Source of the DNA: Kapaibacterium sp038202665
GTDB taxonomy: Bacteria; Bacteroidota; Ignavibacteria; Kapaibacteriales; Kapaibacteriaceae
Assembly (NCBI GenBank): GCA_038202665.1
Contig: JBBRES010000027.1
Coordinates: forward strand, 1 to 18,165
DNA length: 18,165 bases
Direction of reading: 5' to 3'
Shown one piece after another: positions 7,835-15,166 of this stretch (position 1 is the first letter of the stretch; each line of letters opens with the position of its first letter). Below the pieces are notes generated by a model. The model worked only from the letters and a program-made list of their open reading frames with translations. It did no database searches and was not told the origin of the DNA. A program made the translations under genes and the position numbers.

Positions 7835-7889
7835 ACGCCTTTTTAGACGTATCAACGTCCGTTCTGTTACCTGCGGTCAATTTAACCGC
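7835..7889 (-). promoter_or_regulatory. Leader of clpC with three small inverted repeats
   Basis: The 90-base gap between the envelope-protein gene and clpC holds three short inverted repeats. GCGGT-TAAATTG-ACCGC lies at 7873-7889; GACGT-TGAT-ACGTC at 7846-7859; and an imperfect ACGTCT-AAAA-AGGCGT overlaps it at 7835-7850. None has a following T-tract. This is the only sizeable gap upstream of clpC, so a promoter or operator is expected here, but I recognise no -35/-10, CtsR direct repeat or CIRCE element. Confidence 0.3.
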
Positions 7890-7898
7890 TAGCTGACA

Positions 7899-8804
7899 TC
7901 AATTGTCGAACAACTTCTTCACATTGCCGGTGTTTGCCGTGAGTGTGGCGTGCATACTCGCTACGGGTGCCACCGGCGTGTTTGCAACTGTCGATGAAGT
8001 CTTAGACTTTTTTCCTTTTTTTCCTGCTGCTGCAGGGACAGCCGCCATTGATGTTGAGGCGGATGAGGATAATGCCATAGCCACTTTTCTAAACGTGAGT
8101 CGAAGGTCTGCATTCTTCACATCACCCAATGCTGCCTTAACAGCAGCGATTCGGTCGTCCAGTAGTTTGTCGTTCGGATCTGCAAGAGCAGAAGGCGCCA
8201 TCGGTTCTGGCGGAAGAACGGCACCCTTCTTTGGCTTCTTTGTGGCCTTGAGCCACGCAGCTCGGGCTTTTTGATACTCCGCATCCTGCTTTGCCTTCTC
8301 TGGTCCAAGCTGGTCTGCGTCGGGCGCTACGGAGAACACAACGTTGAATTCTTGGTTTGTCTTGAGTTTATCTCCGATGTCGGCAAGTTCCTTGCGAGCT
8401 TCCGCCGTAAGCGACGCCATGTTGAGATCGAAGCCACGCACGGAGAACCACTGCTCACCTTCTTGTAATGCACGAACTTTGAAGTCGCGCTTGATTTCAG
8501 TGAATCTTGTCGACGCCGGTACGGTCACTGAAAACTCCTTGCGAAGCACATTGTATCCAGCAATGGCAAGCTTGAACTCGCCAGCCTGATTCAGCAGCAC
8601 CAAATAGGTTCCATCCGTAGAACTCACGTTCGTTGGTTGTGAGCGCTTGCCGGAAGGGTCGAACACATAGAGCTTGCAGCCGATTGGCTTTCCAGAGGCT
8701 TCGTCGAACACGTGACCTTCCATTCGGGTAACCGCTTGTTGTGCGAACACCGTGCTCGTGTTCAGGATGAGAAGGCCGACCAATGCGGCAACCATTCGAA
8801 TCAT
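7899..8804 (-). CDS. Secreted envelope protein: CarboxypepD-regulatory-like plus divergent OmpA-like region
   Basis: A 301-residue protein with a signal peptide cleaved near residue 21 (LLILNTSTVFA|QQ). Residues about 27-98 (RMEGHVFDEASGKPIGCKLYVFD, then STDGTYLVLLNQAGEFKLAIAGYN) match the carboxypeptidase-regulatory-like beta-sandwich common in Bacteroidota envelope proteins. Residues 122-156 (VRGFDLNMASLTAEARKELADIGDKLKT) resemble the start of an OmpA-C peptidoglycan-binding domain, and DDRIAAVKAALGD (216-228) its later helix. The usual central motif is replaced by a lysine/proline-rich insert (163-212), so peptidoglycan binding is doubtful. Residues 246-275 are low-complexity (AAAGKKGKKSKTSS). 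ATG at 8804 has AAAGGA four bases upstream; it follows the hydratase gene by ten bases. Confidence 0.65.
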   Translation of the reverse strand: MIRMVAALVGLLILNTSTVFAQQAVTRMEGHVFDEASGKPIGCKLYVFDPSGKRSQPTNVSSTDGTYLVLLNQAGEFKLAIAGYNVLRKEFSVTVPASTRFTEIKRDFKVRALQEGEQWFSVRGFDLNMASLTAEARKELADIGDKLKTNQEFNVVFSVAPDADQLGPEKAKQDAEYQKARAAWLKATKKPKKGAVLPPEPMAPSALADPNDKLLDDRIAAVKAALGDVKNADLRLTFRKVAMALSSSASTSMAAVPAAAGKKGKKSKTSSTVANTPVAPVASMHATLTANTGNVKKLFDN

Positions 8805-8814
8805 GGCGTCCTTT

Positions 8815-9579
8815 CTAGTTCTTTTTTTCGAGAAATGATGCAATTCCATTTTTACAATCTTCGGTCTGACGAGTAAAGGCATTCATCGCCGCTGCGTATT
8901 GTAAGCCGGCATCAACAGACATCCCTGGAAGCGCATTGAGCATGTGCTTGGAAAGGGCCATAGACGATGCACTGTTGCGAGACATACGCTCGGCGATCTC
9001 ACGCACCGTTTGCTCAAGCGCCGAATCATCTACCACTGTAGAGACCATTCCAATGCGATGCGCCTCTTCTGCTGTGATGTTCTCTGCCGTCAGTACCAAT
9101 TTTCGTGCCTGTGTATCGCCGATCTTTCGGAGCAGATACACCATGACGATGGCAGGTATAAAGCCGATCTTCACCTCAGAATATCCGAACACGGCCTTTT
9201 CTCGTCCGGCAACAACGAGGTCGCAGACCGTTGCAAGGCCAGCCCCACCCGCGATTGCTGGACCATGCACCATTGCAATCACTGGCTTCGGAAGCGTGAC
9301 GATGTTCTGATACATGTTCATCAAGGCTGTGGAATCTGCGAGGTTCTCCATTGGAGAATTCTGCGTAATCTCTTGAAGGTAGGCGAGATCCGCACCAGCA
9401 CAGAACGCCGGACCCGAACCCTTCAACACTACAACACGCACCTGTTCAGCGTCGCGCATGTCCGCAAGTGCAGCATTGATCGCAACGACCATTTCTGCGC
9501 TGAGTGCATTGCGCTTCTCAGGCCTATTCAGCATAATGGTGCCGATGGCACCATCAATCTCGGTACGAACTATTTCCAT
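8815..9579 (-). CDS. Enoyl-CoA hydratase/isomerase family, methylglutaconyl-CoA-hydratase-like
   Basis: A 254-residue crotonase-fold enzyme acting on acyl-CoA in the cytoplasm. AFCAGADL (58-65) and HGPAIAGGAGL (105-115) form the CoA and oxyanion-hole region. Of the two glutamates of classical hydratase, the first (rat Glu144) aligns with Gly114, while the second (Glu164) is kept as Glu135 in FGYSEVKIGFIPA. The run SEVKIGFIPAIVMVYLLRKIG resembles the LiuC/methylglutaconyl-CoA hydratase group of leucine breakdown more than fatty-acid crotonase; that subfamily call is inference. It lies nine bases after the second protease and ten before the envelope-protein gene, so is probably co-transcribed with both, although no functional link is evident. 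No clear Shine-Dalgarno before the ATG. Confidence 0.9.
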   Translation of the reverse strand: MEIVRTEIDGAIGTIMLNRPEKRNALSAEMVVAINAALADMRDAEQVRVVVLKGSGPAFCAGADLAYLQEITQNSPMENLADSTALMNMYQNIVTLPKPVIAMVHGPAIAGGAGLATVCDLVVAGREKAVFGYSEVKIGFIPAIVMVYLLRKIGDTQARKLVLTAENITAEEAHRIGMVSTVVDDSALEQTVREIAERMSRNSASSMALSKHMLNALPGMSVDAGLQYAAAMNAFTRQTEDCKNGIASFLEKKN

Positions 9580-9588
9580 GGTGCAAAC

Positions 9589-12336
9589 TTAACGAAGAAC
9601 CATGAGGGGAGCCGATACCACGTATTTCTGTGTAGTGGCAACGATGGTGTAGGAACCGGAGGCCCACATTCGCACATCAAGAGGAACATCCAAAACGCCA
9701 GCCACTGCATTCATGACGAGCTCGGTCATCAACCGACCTTGAAGGTCATACACGCGTATCGACACAGACCCATCTTGCGCTGTCGTAAGTGGAATGCTTA
9801 CATGGGTGGAGGCGGGAAGGGGGAAGGGGGCGCCAACGGTCAATGGTGCCGATGCAACAGATGGCACTGCACTCGTTGCAAGTGCGACGGCTTGAACGAG
9901 AACTGTGTCGATTGCAATCGCAAGACGCATCGTCCGCACTTCATTGGGTTGCCACGCACCGTTGAACATTGCACCAACGAGTACCGATATATCGTTCGTT
10001 CCTTTGTACTGGAGCGATGTGCCACTTCGTAGGAGACTGTCTTTAAACGACGGCGAGATGCCACTGTACGTTGTCGTGTTGTCTAGGCCGCAGGCAATTG
10101 GTGTGGCGCTCACCCATGGAGACGAGACAGAAACCGCTACGTAGGGTCCGCCTTGCGACGAAACCGACTGCACAACAGAGAGAGGTGATGCAACCACTCG
10201 ATCGAGTGACGTTGAGTTTGCAGCGGGTTGTGAGCCAAGGTCCCAATCGAAGAACCAGGCAACTCCAACATCATAGAGCACGCTGTCTCCAACATTCGTC
10301 AACGTCATGTCGCTCACGAACAATCCAGAATCCGCAGAGGCAATTCGAATGCGCTGATCAATCTGAAGATGAAGCTTCATCGAATCAGGTGCTGCGTCAT
10401 CTCTAGCAATACCACGCATTGCGTCCGGATCGATGAATGCTTTGCTCGGTACAAAGTGATCGTCGATGCCCCGTATGGATCGCACGCTGCTCACAACGCG
10501 GCCATGCGACCCTGCCACCACGCCACCTTCCGCGAGCATTCCACACTGCGCCATATACGATACTCCATCGCCTTGTCCGCGTTCAGGATCTGTGATACCA
10601 ATGCGAACATGATCGCCAACGCTCACACGCATCACGTTGTTTGAGAGATTCACAAAGGAAGGAGCCGGAGTGACGCTCGTCAACAATGACGTCGTATAAG
10701 TTCCACCGCGTATCGGCGTGCCCGTGAGCTCTGCGCGAAGGAAGACAGACGTATCGGATGAGCGCTTCACGACCAATGTAACTGGTGGTAATGTTCGTTC
10801 TTCTCCGGCGGCAAGCGCAGCAACCGAGAGTGACGGTGTTAGGAGTGCAAGGCTTGCGAACGGATCGCGCGCAACAGACAGAGTTGCGGACATCGCACCG
10901 ATGGCGGCTAGTTCGTTGCGGACCGTAATGGTCACGTCGATCGTATCACCGAATCCATATCGTACTGCATTGCGGCGATTGGAGATTGATGTAGACGTAA
11001 CAGTAATGCTGGGCGTAGAATCAGGATCGAGCGTTACCGCCTTGAGCGCATTGATACGTCCAGGGACGAGATCTGCATACCTTGGATTTTTAGCACGAAT
11101 ATCGTCAACAGATTCGCGGGCGAGCGCAAGAGCCTGTGATGCGGTGAGGGAGGGATGTCGCGATCTGATCAGGCCAACAATGCCAGACACAATGGGCGCC
11201 GCGCCTGATGTGCAGCAGAATCCTCCATACGTTCCGTCGTTCGACGTTGCCTTTGTTTCGTTGCCTGGAGCCATAACATCTACTCCGGGACCTAAGGCAG
11301 AAAACGAAACCACTGTATCGCGCGGATCCGTTACGCCAACACCAAGCACACCCGGATATCCCGCCGGAAAAAACGGTGCAGTTGTTCCATGATTTCCTGC
11401 TGCCGCCACGATAGCCGTGCCGCGTGCAAGAACATATCGTACCACGGCCTCGTCTGTGCACGATCTGTTAAATCCGCCCCACGAACAGTTCACTACCGAT
11501 ACACCATTCAGTGCGCAGTATAACAGCGATTCGTAGCCGTAGATAATGCCGCGCTGTCCGTTAGGCATAGTCTTGAGCGGAACGATTTTGCAGTTGAATC
11601 CAACTCCTGCAATACCCTTCGCGTTATTGGTCGAGGCACTACAAATGCCAGCCACTGCCGTACCATGTCCCTCGGTGGAATTGTAGGTGTCGCCAGGCTT
11701 CGTGCCATCATCCTTTGACGTAAACGAATACCCTCGGTAGTCGTCTACATAGCCGTTGTTATCGTCGTCTATGTTGTTGTCCGGAATCTCATTCGCATTC
11801 ACGGCAATATTATCTGTGAGATCCTCATGGTCTTGTTTAATGCCGCTGTCGCTAATTCCAATTCGGACGGTGTCGGAACCGCGTTCGATCTCCCACGCCT
11901 CATACGCTTTGATCGTTGCCAACATTTGCTGTTCAGCTATCAGTGAATCATTTGGCGTAACACCGCACAACTGCGCAACGAAGATGGGCTCTGCCATCTC
12001 GATACCGGTGCAGCCTCGCACAAGACGTACACAACGAATCACTGGATCTATGCCCTGATCGTTGTATCGAACAACATACGTGCGAAGCAACGGCTCCTCA
12101 AGTGCGAGTGCACCAGTGGGGTCTGTCAGTTGTAGTGCACTGGCATCCTTCATTCGCATCGCAGAGAGCGAATACTCAAACGGCAACAATGCGTGATCGA
12201 TCACGATACCATTGCGGGCCGCAATCTCATGGACGGATTCTGTGCGAAGTGCATCGCGATCAAAGCGAACGTGAATCTTGTCGTGAAGAACAGGATCAGA
12301 TGTTGCAAGAAGGAGGAGAAGGAGGAGTTGACTCAT
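9589..12336 (-). CDS. Secreted subtilisin-like serine protease with T9SS sorting tail (second of pair)
   Basis: A 915-residue S8 peptidase. The N-terminus is a minimal signal (MSQ plus seven leucines, no basic residue), then a prodomain to about 145. The triad is Asp163 (ISDSG), His224 (EGHGTAVAG) and Ser377, with oxyanion Asn315 (AAAGNHG). The serine motif is CTSGAAP instead of GTSMAAP. An Asp-rich insert (NNIDDDNNGYVDDY, 187-200) is probably a calcium site. Ten cysteines occur between residues 100 and 380. A CARDB-like region (about 442-550), a module with FFDWDLG (695-701) and a C-terminal T9SS-type sorting domain (832-915, ending VVSAPLMVLR) follow. The ATG overlaps the upstream protease stop as ATGA, implying translational coupling; a GTG at 12381 would add 15 residues with one Arg. 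Likely exported and attached outside the cell. Confidence 0.92.
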   Translation of the reverse strand: MSQLLLLLLLATSDPVLHDKIHVRFDRDALRTESVHEIAARNGIVIDHALLPFEYSLSAMRMKDASALQLTDPTGALALEEPLLRTYVVRYNDQGIDPVIRCVRLVRGCTGIEMAEPIFVAQLCGVTPNDSLIAEQQMLATIKAYEAWEIERGSDTVRIGISDSGIKQDHEDLTDNIAVNANEIPDNNIDDDNNGYVDDYRGYSFTSKDDGTKPGDTYNSTEGHGTAVAGICSASTNNAKGIAGVGFNCKIVPLKTMPNGQRGIIYGYESLLYCALNGVSVVNCSWGGFNRSCTDEAVVRYVLARGTAIVAAAGNHGTTAPFFPAGYPGVLGVGVTDPRDTVVSFSALGPGVDVMAPGNETKATSNDGTYGGFCCTSGAAPIVSGIVGLIRSRHPSLTASQALALARESVDDIRAKNPRYADLVPGRINALKAVTLDPDSTPSITVTSTSISNRRNAVRYGFGDTIDVTITVRNELAAIGAMSATLSVARDPFASLALLTPSLSVAALAAGEERTLPPVTLVVKRSSDTSVFLRAELTGTPIRGGTYTTSLLTSVTPAPSFVNLSNNVMRVSVGDHVRIGITDPERGQGDGVSYMAQCGMLAEGGVVAGSHGRVVSSVRSIRGIDDHFVPSKAFIDPDAMRGIARDDAAPDSMKLHLQIDQRIRIASADSGLFVSDMTLTNVGDSVLYDVGVAWFFDWDLGSQPAANSTSLDRVVASPLSVVQSVSSQGGPYVAVSVSSPWVSATPIACGLDNTTTYSGISPSFKDSLLRSGTSLQYKGTNDISVLVGAMFNGAWQPNEVRTMRLAIAIDTVLVQAVALATSAVPSVASAPLTVGAPFPLPASTHVSIPLTTAQDGSVSIRVYDLQGRLMTELVMNAVAGVLDVPLDVRMWASGSYTIVATTQKYVVSAPLMVLR
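12307..12327 (-). repeat. 9-bp tandem repeat coding the poly-Leu signal core
   Basis: The seven leucine codons (residues 4-10 of the second protease) read CTCCTCCTT twice, then CTT, a direct duplication of nine bases. Gain or loss of one unit would add or remove three leucines in frame and so lengthen or abolish the short hydrophobic core. Confidence 0.6.
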
Positions 12337-15125
12337 CTGTTGATCATTAGTCTGTAAGAACGAGGCTCGTTCGAGCCCCACACGCGAACCACATACACTC
12401 CGCTGCAGAGTCCACGCATTGCGATGGTCGTGGCTGTTGAATCCGTTTCCACCGTTGTAGATGAGACAATCGTGCCGGCGAGATCCACGATATCGATACG
12501 ACGGGTATCAACAGCATGCGATACGCGGACAAGATCGGTTGCAGGGTTTGGAGCGAGTAGCTGTTCATCTGACTCGACTTCTTGCACACTCGTAGGATTA
12601 AGCAGCACTTCACGAACTGCTGTTTGTGCTTCCTGCTCTGTGTCGCCCACACCAATCACAATCGTGAACATGCGCTCCTCTCCTGGCCCTACGTCTTTTG
12701 TAAACCGCATACCAACGAGAGTGATGATATCGCTAGGTGTAGTAGCCTGAACCGACGTACCACTTTTCAATAGGTCTATCTTCGTGGCCGAAGACATTGT
12801 GCCGCCTTCAATCTTATCGGAAAACAAAAATCCCGCAACCTGCGGTGTAGCTTCCTGGACGGGTGCATTCGCACTCACTCCACACACAATCACTAATGGG
12901 TAACCATCTCGAGAAATTTGTTCAGCCGCGGCCGGCACTTGTGCAAACGTCTCAGGTATCGCTTCGGGACAAAGACGCACCCTGTTGTTGCGGCCGGCGT
13001 AGCCCAAATCCCAATCAAAGAAGAATCCACCCGAGAGATTTCTAAAGGTAGTAGCTGTGGTATTCTTCATGGTGACCAATACCACTGCGGCAGTTCCCCA
13101 TTGCGATGGAAACCGGCACAACAAGGTCACGTCAAGTCCAAACGGTGCACGGATGATGCCCACAGACGTATCGGGTTGTGCGAATTTTTTGACGTTGGAA
13201 AAATCTGAACTGCGATCGGTGTTTAAGAACGCGCTCGCGATCTGCTGATCCTGTTCGGTGACAACAAAGCCACTCTGAAAATTCATCATACGGGCTCGGG
13301 ATTTATACACAAAGCCAACGCCAAGCATGTCCTTTTCATCCGAAGAACCGAACCACCCATTATCAAAGATGGAATAGGCAAGCCGTTCGTTCTGCATCGT
13401 TGCTCCAGACAACGGCTTCCGCCAGTTGATGAAGTCTCGATCTTCGTAATTGTTGTTGTTCGTGAACCGAAGTCCAAGCACAAGTGGAACCGACGTCGTC
13501 GTGTGCATTACAATGCGAAACGGACCAATTGTTGCTGAACTATTCGTATTCAACGTGATTGGAGGGGATTGAACATCGAGTATCGTAACGTCCCAACCAT
13601 TCGCTACCCCCACATAAGGAGAACTCCGCAAATCGTTTACTGTTCCAAGATAGTTCGTGATACCAAACTCGAACAGTAATGTATCTCCCTCCGAGTATCG
13701 CGTTGCAATTGTACCATCGGTTCGACGAACGATTGTGGTAACGATTCGTACACTTGGCATGCTCATGGGGTCGAGATCCACCATCTTCTGCAGATCGATC
13801 CTACCCGGCAGGAGCGTTCCGTATTGTGGATTCAACGAAGAGACATCCACCGTACTTTGGCGTGCGAATTCAGCGGCTTGCAGTGCGTTCAATGATGGAT
13901 GTCGGTGTCGGATAAGCGCAACCATGCCGGCCACGATTGGTGCTGCAAAGGATGTGCCCGATGTAGCGGTGGTGTACGTGTTGCCTGAGGTTGTCGTAAG
14001 AGCACTCCTACCTGGAGCGAGTACATCGGCATTCACGCCATAGGCGGTGCTCGACGTTACGATATCGTCGATCGTCGTTTCACCAACACCCAACGCTCCA
14101 CGATATGCAGCTGGGAAATTTTCATAGATACCGCCGTCGTTTCCGGATGAGCAGACGACGGTCATGTTTTTTGCAATACAGTAGTCGATGATCGATTGAT
14201 CGATTGATGAGAACGGACCTGTAACTCCCCACGACGTGTTAACAACGTCGAAGCCCATGTCTGCCGCATAGATTAAAGACGCGTATCCGTAAATCAAACC
14301 CCGCTCCTTGGTACTTCCCGCCTTGATCGGAAAGAGCTTACAGCGAGCGCCAACTCCCGTTATGCCAATGCCGTTGTTCTGTGTTGCCGCCGCTAGTCCG
14401 GAAACTTCTGTTCCGTGACTCGTCGTGCTATTGGCAGTGTTTCCTGGCGGCGTACCGTCATCCGCGGCCGACATGTTTGCGCCTTGATAATCATCAACAA
14501 CGCCATTGCCGTCGTCATCCACACCGTTATTGGGAATCTCTTTCGTGTTCGTCCATAGCGATGACCGAAGATCTTCGTGGGTCTGATCGATACCAGCATC
14601 TATCACAGCAATCACGATGTTCTCGCCGCCTTGCTCCTTATCCCATGCCGTAATGGCGTGGATCACATTCAAAAACACTTGCTGTCCGGCACGCGGGTCG
14701 TTGGGCAGAGCATGGGACGTGGGTACATACCACGGCTCAACAATATCCAGCAATGGATTGGCCGCCTTGAATTTCGCTGCCATAATCGACGGTGGGATCG
14801 GACCATCATACGAGATCGCAAACGTACGAGTGAGCTGTTCTGCTGGGGAATCAACGGGTTTGGCAAAGAATCGTAGGGAATTGGAGGGGGCAGGGTTGCG
14901 AGGCGCAAAGTGGTGAACAACGCTACACCCATCGGGAAGGTATTGCTGGGCATCTGTCGCAGACCTCGCCACGCCCGGCTGGAATCGGATACGGAGAACA
15001 TTTGATACCACTAGTACCGTTCGTCCACCGATTCTGTCTTCGATCACCGGATGGCCATCAACACCGGACTTTGCCACCAAAAGGGGCGAAATCAGTATCA
15101 AAAGCAGTACGATCGGTCGTTTCAC
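12333..15125 (-). CDS. Secreted subtilisin-like serine protease with T9SS sorting tail (first of pair)
   Basis: A 930-residue S8 peptidase. Signal peptide MKRPIVLLLILISPLLVA is followed by a fervidolysin-like prodomain to about 145 (ending near IVEPWYVPTS). The catalytic triad is Asp176 (VIDAGID), His237 (SHGTEVSG) and Ser392 (SGTSFAAPIVAG), with Asn329 (SSGNDGG) at the oxyanion hole; all family motifs are intact. NNGVDDDGNGVVDDYQG (199-215) is a likely calcium-binding insert. A beta-rich region is followed by the FFFDWDLG module (about 575-850) and a T9SS-type sorting domain (856-930, APNPATDL... CSGVYVVRVW). The GTG start at 15125 is supported by GAGGA four bases upstream (15130-15134); the nearby ATG at 15130 reads into a stop at once. 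It diverges from dnaX and overlaps the second protease by ATGA. Confidence 0.94.
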   Translation of the reverse strand: MKRPIVLLLILISPLLVAKSGVDGHPVIEDRIGGRTVLVVSNVLRIRFQPGVARSATDAQQYLPDGCSVVHHFAPRNPAPSNSLRFFAKPVDSPAEQLTRTFAISYDGPIPPSIMAAKFKAANPLLDIVEPWYVPTSHALPNDPRAGQQVFLNVIHAITAWDKEQGGENIVIAVIDAGIDQTHEDLRSSLWTNTKEIPNNGVDDDGNGVVDDYQGANMSAADDGTPPGNTANSTTSHGTEVSGLAAATQNNGIGITGVGARCKLFPIKAGSTKERGLIYGYASLIYAADMGFDVVNTSWGVTGPFSSIDQSIIDYCIAKNMTVVCSSGNDGGIYENFPAAYRGALGVGETTIDDIVTSSTAYGVNADVLAPGRSALTTTSGNTYTTATSGTSFAAPIVAGMVALIRHRHPSLNALQAAEFARQSTVDVSSLNPQYGTLLPGRIDLQKMVDLDPMSMPSVRIVTTIVRRTDGTIATRYSEGDTLLFEFGITNYLGTVNDLRSSPYVGVANGWDVTILDVQSPPITLNTNSSATIGPFRIVMHTTTSVPLVLGLRFTNNNNYEDRDFINWRKPLSGATMQNERLAYSIFDNGWFGSSDEKDMLGVGFVYKSRARMMNFQSGFVVTEQDQQIASAFLNTDRSSDFSNVKKFAQPDTSVGIIRAPFGLDVTLLCRFPSQWGTAAVVLVTMKNTTATTFRNLSGGFFFDWDLGYAGRNNRVRLCPEAIPETFAQVPAAAEQISRDGYPLVIVCGVSANAPVQEATPQVAGFLFSDKIEGGTMSSATKIDLLKSGTSVQATTPSDIITLVGMRFTKDVGPGEERMFTIVIGVGDTEQEAQTAVREVLLNPTSVQEVESDEQLLAPNPATDLVRVSHAVDTRRIDIVDLAGTIVSSTTVETDSTATTIAMRGLCSGVYVVRVWGSNEPRSYRLMINR

Positions 15126-15166
15126 GTCATCCTCGTTTGTCGTTCCAAAAAAGTATTGCAGTTTCC
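15126..15166. promoter_or_regulatory. 41-base divergent gap between protease operon and dnaX
   Basis: The only space between the protease GTG (15125) and the dnaX ATG (15167) must hold, or lie next to, promoters for both directions. On the minus strand it carries TACTTTTTTG (15155-15146), a loose version of the Bacteroidota TAnnTTTG -7 box with two extra bases, and the protease GAGGA site. On the plus strand I see no convincing promoter or Shine-Dalgarno for dnaX. At least one promoter probably lies within the opposite gene. Confidence 0.3.

Noticed and set aside
8944..10032. Long plus-strand open frame (362 codons) opposite the hydratase and second protease
   Set aside because: It lies wholly antisense to two well-supported genes, is rich in Cys, His and Arg as shadow frames are, and shows no domain or signal.
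14186..14206. Short direct repeat CGATTGAT in the first protease
   Set aside because: Two copies within coding sequence for Ile-Asp-Gln-Ser-Ile; explained by codon use and not extended.
15146..15155. TACTTTTTTG as a Bacteroidota -7 promoter box for the protease operon
   Set aside because: It needs two extra bases relative to TAnnTTTG and has no -33 partner; kept only as a comment on the gap.
15002..15166. Upstream in-frame extension of dnaX by 55 codons
   Set aside because: It overlaps the start of the divergent protease gene, and the residues do not resemble DnaX, whose conserved N-terminus begins just after the ATG at 15167/15173.
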